Assembly: GCA_024742705.1 (NCBI GenBank)
Contig: JANSXZ010000003.1
Coordinates: forward strand, 124,001-188,000
Direction: 5' to 3'
Origin: Paracoccaceae bacterium
GTDB lineage: Bacteria > Pseudomonadota > Alphaproteobacteria > Rhodobacterales > Rhodobacteraceae
DNA length: 64,000 nucleotides
Within the stretch, counting starts at the first letter, position 1, and each line of letters opens with the position of its first letter. The notes below the pieces were generated by a model. That model was not told where the DNA came from, ran no database searches, and saw only the letters and a program-made list of their open reading frames with translations. The position numbers and the translations under genes were made by a program. Positions 61,074 to 64,000 of the stretch are shown here, piece by piece.

Positions 61074-64000
61074 TCAGTTGACCAAAAGCTGTGCCTCGTG
61101 CCGTTTCAGCGACCGCCGCGCGGCATTGTACCCGCGAACACCGGTTTCGGTTTGCAGCTCCGGGAAGATCGCAAGGATTTCCTCGCGCTGCGCCTTGTCG
61201 ACACCGGCCAGGGTCTGATCTCCCGGCTGGAAGCTTTCGGTCCAGGATCCATCGCTCAGCACCACCTCATGCTGATCGAACATGATGTGGATATAGCTGA
61301 TCGCGTCCACGTCGATCTGGTCGACCCCATCCAGCCCGGTCAGATGCTTGGCCGCCACCAGAACCTCGCGGTCCTCGAAGTAAAGCGCGGTCTTGTCGTT
61401 GGCCATCAGGATCCTGTGGTTGGGTGACACCATCATGTCGCGCTCGGGCAGTCCGTCGCCCAGGGCCCCGGCACGGATCCGCACCGGCATCAGGTTGCGC
61501 CCGGCGCGCAGCTCGTCGCCTGTCATCTCGCGCCGGCCCACCCAGCAGATCTGCTGGATGCCGTTGTCGCGGGTGATGATCCGGTCGCCGACCGCCAGTG
61601 TTTCCACCAGGCGTTCGCCGGTGGGCGTGGCGATGCGGGTGCCCGGCGTGAAACAAGGCACAATCACGTTCTCGATGTTCTCGAAGATCGCCGTATCGGT
61701 CAGCGTTCCATCCGCCGCGAAGAAGTTCACGGTGCCGTTTTCGGCATTGGCGGGGTCGAAGACCACGCTCAGGCTGCCACCCGGATTGGTCGCCTCTGCC
61801 GCGCCGAACAGGTTCAGCGTGTCAAAGTCGTCGCCGTCCTCGCTGCCGTCGATGGTATCGCCGCCGGTCACACCGAAGAAGGTGTCGCGGTCGGCGTTGC
61901 CGATCATCAGGTCCGAACCCTGCCCGCCGATGATCGAATCGTTGCCCGAACCGCCGCGCAGCACATCGTCGTCGATGCCACCGTCAAGCGTGTCGTCGCC
62001 GTCGTCGCCCGACATCGTATCGTCGTCATCCTGGCCGAACAGCAGGTCGTTGCCCGCCCCGCCCGAGATGAAATCGGTACCATTGTTGGGCACCGGGTCC
62101 GGCGCGCCATCTGATCCGTCATCGCGGATGTTCAGGACATCCGGGAAGATCGGGTCAAGCCCGCCATAGATTGTGTCGTCGCCATCGCCGCCCAGAAGGC
62201 TGTCGGCACCTTCGCCGCCAAAGATCAGGTCGGTGTTGCCGCCGCCGGTGATGGTATCGGCATCGATACCGCCGTCGATCACATCCGCGCCGTCTTCGCC
62301 GTTGATCACATCGGCATCGTCGCCGGTGAAGATCGTGTCGTTGCCCGATCCACCTTGCACCGTGTCCAGATCATTGAACGGATCGGTGTCGCCCGGTGCC
62401 GCCGGGATCACCACGCCCGATGATGTGGTATAGCCAGGGAACGCCAGGTCGGTCAGCGGTGTGCCGTCGTCATCGGTGTCGATCACGTCGCCGCCATCGC
62501 CCCCGACAACCGAATCCGCGCCATCGCCGGTGTCGATGTTGTCGTTGCCGCCGCCGCCGACAGCTGTGTCGTCGCCATCGCCGGTCAGGATGTCGTCCGA
62601 GCCCGGCCCGCCTTCGACAGAATCGTCGCCGGCGCCCGAGATGATGGTGTCGTCGCCGCCGTCGCCGACAACCACGTCGTCGTCCGGGCCTGCCGTCGGG
62701 TCGATGGCGTCGCCGCCGTCGATCACGTCGCCTTCCGGGTCGCCGTCGTAGGATGTGTCGATCAGTTCGCCGTCGGGCGTGCCTTCCACGATCCCGTCGC
62801 CGCCATCGTCATCGGGCAGCAACAGCGTTTCGATTTCCGCGAAGGCCATCGTTCCGGTGACAGCGCCGGTCGGATCGAGGAATTCGATGATACCCGATGT
62901 GGAGTCGCCATCCGGATCGGTGGTTTCGGCCACCACGCGCAGCGGGCCTGCACCGCGCAGGTCCAGAACGTCTTCGTCGACGCCGCCGGTGCCGCCATCC
63001 ACATCGTCGCCGGGGTTGCCACCCACGATGCTGTCGGCGCCGTCGCCGGCTTCGATGTCGTTTTCGCCGAGGCCGCCAACGATGGTGTCGTTGCCCGCGC
63101 CTGCGCGGATGATGTCATCGTTGGGCGCTTCGCCCGGCAGAACCGCGTCGCCTGCATCCACCAGGTCGCCATCCGGGTCGCCTGTGTAGGTGCCGTCGAT
63201 CAGGTCGCCCGCATCGGTGCCGTCGATGATGCCATCCGGCACCGGAGTCGTCGGCGGCGGCAGAAGCAGGTTCTCGATTTCGGCAAAACCCATGGTGCCG
63301 GTGACAGCGCCGGTGCCGTCGAGGAATTCGATGGTGCCCGAGGTCGAATCGCCGTCCGGGTCGGTGGTTTCGCCGGCCACGCGCAGCGGCCCTTCGCCGC
63401 GCAGGTCCAGCGTGTCATCATCGACGCCACCGGTGCCGCCGTCGACATCGTCGCCGGGGTTGCCGCCGATGATCGAATCCGCACCGTCGCCCGCTTCGAT
63501 ATCGTTTTCGCCGAGGCCGCCGATGATCGTGTCATTGCCAGCGCCGGCGCGGATGATGTCATCGTTGGGCGCTTCGCCGGGCAGGATCGCGTCGGCCGCG
63601 TCCACACGGTCGCCGTCGGGGTCGCCGGTGTAGGAGGTGTTGATCAGGTCGCCCGAATCGGTGCCGCTGACGATGCCGTCACGTGTAGGATCGGGCAGCA
63701 GCAGGTTCTCGATTTCCGCGAAGGTCATCGTGCCGGTGACCGCGCCGGTCCCGTCGAGGAATTCGATCACCCCCGAGGTCGAATCGCCGTCCGGGTCGGT
63801 GGTTTCGCCGGCCACGCGCAGCGACCCTTCGCCGCGCAGGTCCAGCGTGTCGTCGTCGATACCGCCGGTGCCGCCGTCGACATCGTCGCCGGGGTTGCCG
63901 CCGACGATCGAATCCGCACCGTCGCCCGCTTCGATATCGTTTTCGCCGAGGCCGCCGATGATCGTGTCATTGCCAGCGCCGGCGCGGATGATGTCGTCGT
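61074..64000 (-). CDS. RTX/Hint-domain secreted protein, C-terminal part (5' end outside window)
   Basis: About 975 codons, open to the right edge, so the N-terminus is missing; the ATG at 63815 is only an internal Met. From the N-terminal side: two and a half tandem modules of 145-148 codons, each with calcium nonapeptides (GGLGENDIEAGDGADS, GGTGGV) and a PDGDSTSG / TGTMAFAEIE segment. Then dense RTX nonapeptides (GGxGxDxxx) between about 61850 and 62810, and last a 193-residue Hint_2 domain starting at Cys (CFTPGTRI, 61653-61655). Strong Asp/Gly bias fits a calcium-binding exported protein, probably by type I secretion. The transporter is not in view. Confidence 0.88.
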   Translation of the reverse strand, partial: DDIIRAGAGNDTIIGGLGENDIEAGDGADSIVGGNPGDDVDGGTGGIDDDTLDLRGEGSLRVAGETTDPDGDSTSGVIEFLDGTGAVTGTMTFAEIENLLLPDPTRDGIVSGTDSGDLINTSYTGDPDGDRVDAADAILPGEAPNDDIIRAGAGNDTIIGGLGENDIEAGDGADSIIGGNPGDDVDGGTGGVDDDTLDLRGEGPLRVAGETTDPDGDSTSGTIEFLDGTGAVTGTMGFAEIENLLLPPPTTPVPDGIIDGTDAGDLIDGTYTGDPDGDLVDAGDAVLPGEAPNDDIIRAGAGNDTIVGGLGENDIEAGDGADSIVGGNPGDDVDGGTGGVDEDVLDLRGAGPLRVVAETTDPDGDSTSGIIEFLDPTGAVTGTMAFAEIETLLLPDDDGGDGIVEGTPDGELIDTSYDGDPEGDVIDGGDAIDPTAGPDDDVVVGDGGDDTIISGAGDDSVEGGPGSDDILTGDGDDTAVGGGGNDNIDTGDGADSVVGGDGGDVIDTDDDGTPLTDLAFPGYTTSSGVVIPAAPGDTDPFNDLDTVQGGSGNDTIFTGDDADVINGEDGADVIDGGIDADTITGGGNTDLIFGGEGADSLLGGDGDDTIYGGLDPIFPDVLNIRDDGSDGAPDPVPNNGTDFISGGAGNDLLFGQDDDDTMSGDDGDDTLDGGIDDDVLRGGSGNDSIIGGQGSDLMIGNADRDTFFGVTGGDTIDGSEDGDDFDTLNLFGAAEATNPGGSLSVVFDPANAENGTVNFFAADGTLTDTAIFENIENVIVPCFTPGTRIATPTGERLVETLAVGDRIITRDNGIQQICWVGRREMTGDELRAGRNLMPVRIRAGALGDGLPERDMMVSPNHRILMANDKTALYFEDREVLVAAKHLTGLDGVDQIDVDAISYIHIMFDQHEVVLSDGSWTESFQPGDQTLAGVDKAQREEILAIFPELQTETGVRGYNAARRSLKRHEAQLLVN
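61077..61655 (-). other. Hint (hedgehog/intein-type) domain coding segment
   Basis: CFTPGTRIATPTGERLVETL starts the domain with the nucleophile Cys; MMVSPNHRILM near its residue 80 is the block-B-like His motif. There is no C-terminal His-Asn, so splicing is not expected; N-terminal thioester cleavage, as in hedgehog, is the family's activity. Confidence 0.75.
62829..63272 (-). repeat. Tandem coding module A (148 codons)
   Basis: First of the long modules in the RTX/Hint gene (closest to the C-terminus). Offset from module B is 444 bases, measured at the ENLLLP/EIETLL segment and again at the EAGDGADS segment. Confidence 0.75.
63273..63707 (-). repeat. Tandem coding module B (145 codons)
   Basis: Offset to module C is exactly 435 bases at two separate markers. 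Long identical stretches with module C indicate recent duplication. Confidence 0.8.
63708..64000 (-). repeat. Tandem coding module C, truncated by window edge
   Basis: Near-identical to module B over its visible 293 bases. More copies may lie beyond the window. Confidence 0.75.

Noticed and set aside
62755..63633. Plus-strand Ser/Pro-rich ORFs and possible repeat array
   Set aside because: They are the antisense of the Asp/Gly RTX modules; the periodicity comes from protein repeats of 145-148 codons, not a CRISPR or satellite.

Overview
The window is GC-rich, densely packed chromosomal DNA. Gene content and order point to an alphaproteobacterium of the Rhodobacterales (Roseobacter/Rhodobacteraceae type). 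The evidence is three TRAP-transporter genes, an lptF-lptG-lptD-surA-pdxA-ksgA run, a prfA-prmC-DUF4167 run, Hint-domain RTX proteins, paired dimethylglycine-dehydrogenase-like flavoproteins and many 4-base start/stop overlaps. This assignment is an inference from gene content; no rRNA is present. I saw no tRNA, rRNA, CRISPR array, insertion sequence, integrase other than XerD, or prophage. No intergenic gap exceeds 300 bases; the longest are 41978-42243 and 28989-29217.

Layout. 1-4073: DUF983 (cut by the window edge), NUDIX, a DMT exporter, a fatty-acid desaturase and a divergent XRE regulator. 4188-17095: a catabolic island. Leftward runs NTF2-like > hyuB > hyuA > isochorismatase-like > isocitrate-lyase-like > FAD dehydrogenase, every junction overlapping. 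Rightward runs a GntR/UTRA regulator coupled to leuC/leuD-like genes and a complete DctPQM TRAP transporter. An aldehyde dehydrogenase gene faces it. 18724-28321: holC, pepA and the outer-membrane/LPS-assembly run ending in ksgA. 28329-40546: translation-termination genes, DUF1499, agmatinase, M20 amidohydrolase, MazG, a glycosyltransferase/FkbM pair, nucleoside hydrolase, GNAT, SelO and a second DMT exporter. 40685-45407: a DEAD-box helicase, then a methyltransferase and an M29-like protein divergent from an FCD-type GntR regulator with two palindromic operator candidates. 45471-53138: aspartic protease, lytic transglycosylase, ssb, aroB-aroK, a 49-residue membrane protein, a periplasmic hypothetical, xerD and a CorC-like protein. 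53329-60968: two DMGDH/GcvT-like flavoproteins around an AEC transporter and an HpaI-type aldolase, then a MobA-like nucleotidyltransferase. 61074-64000: the C-terminal part of a large RTX/Hint protein running off the window.

The best candidate for an undescribed system is the 4188-17095 island. A succinate-type FAD dehydrogenase, a LeuCD-type hydratase and an isocitrate-lyase-type lyase would convert an R-succinate to an R-maleate, then an R-malate, then two smaller acids. HyuA/HyuB and an amidohydrolase-fold protein would release that acid from a cyclic amide or imide imported by the TRAP system. The substrate is unknown. The isochorismatase-family protein has Gly where the family's nucleophilic Cys is expected.

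A second theme is a 33-base intergenic element with core GCCTCCGGCGGG, found at eight loci (nine copies counting variants). It always lies next to a gene 3' end and never in a divergent promoter region. The convergent gaps longer than 60 bases hold either this element or a strong hairpin.
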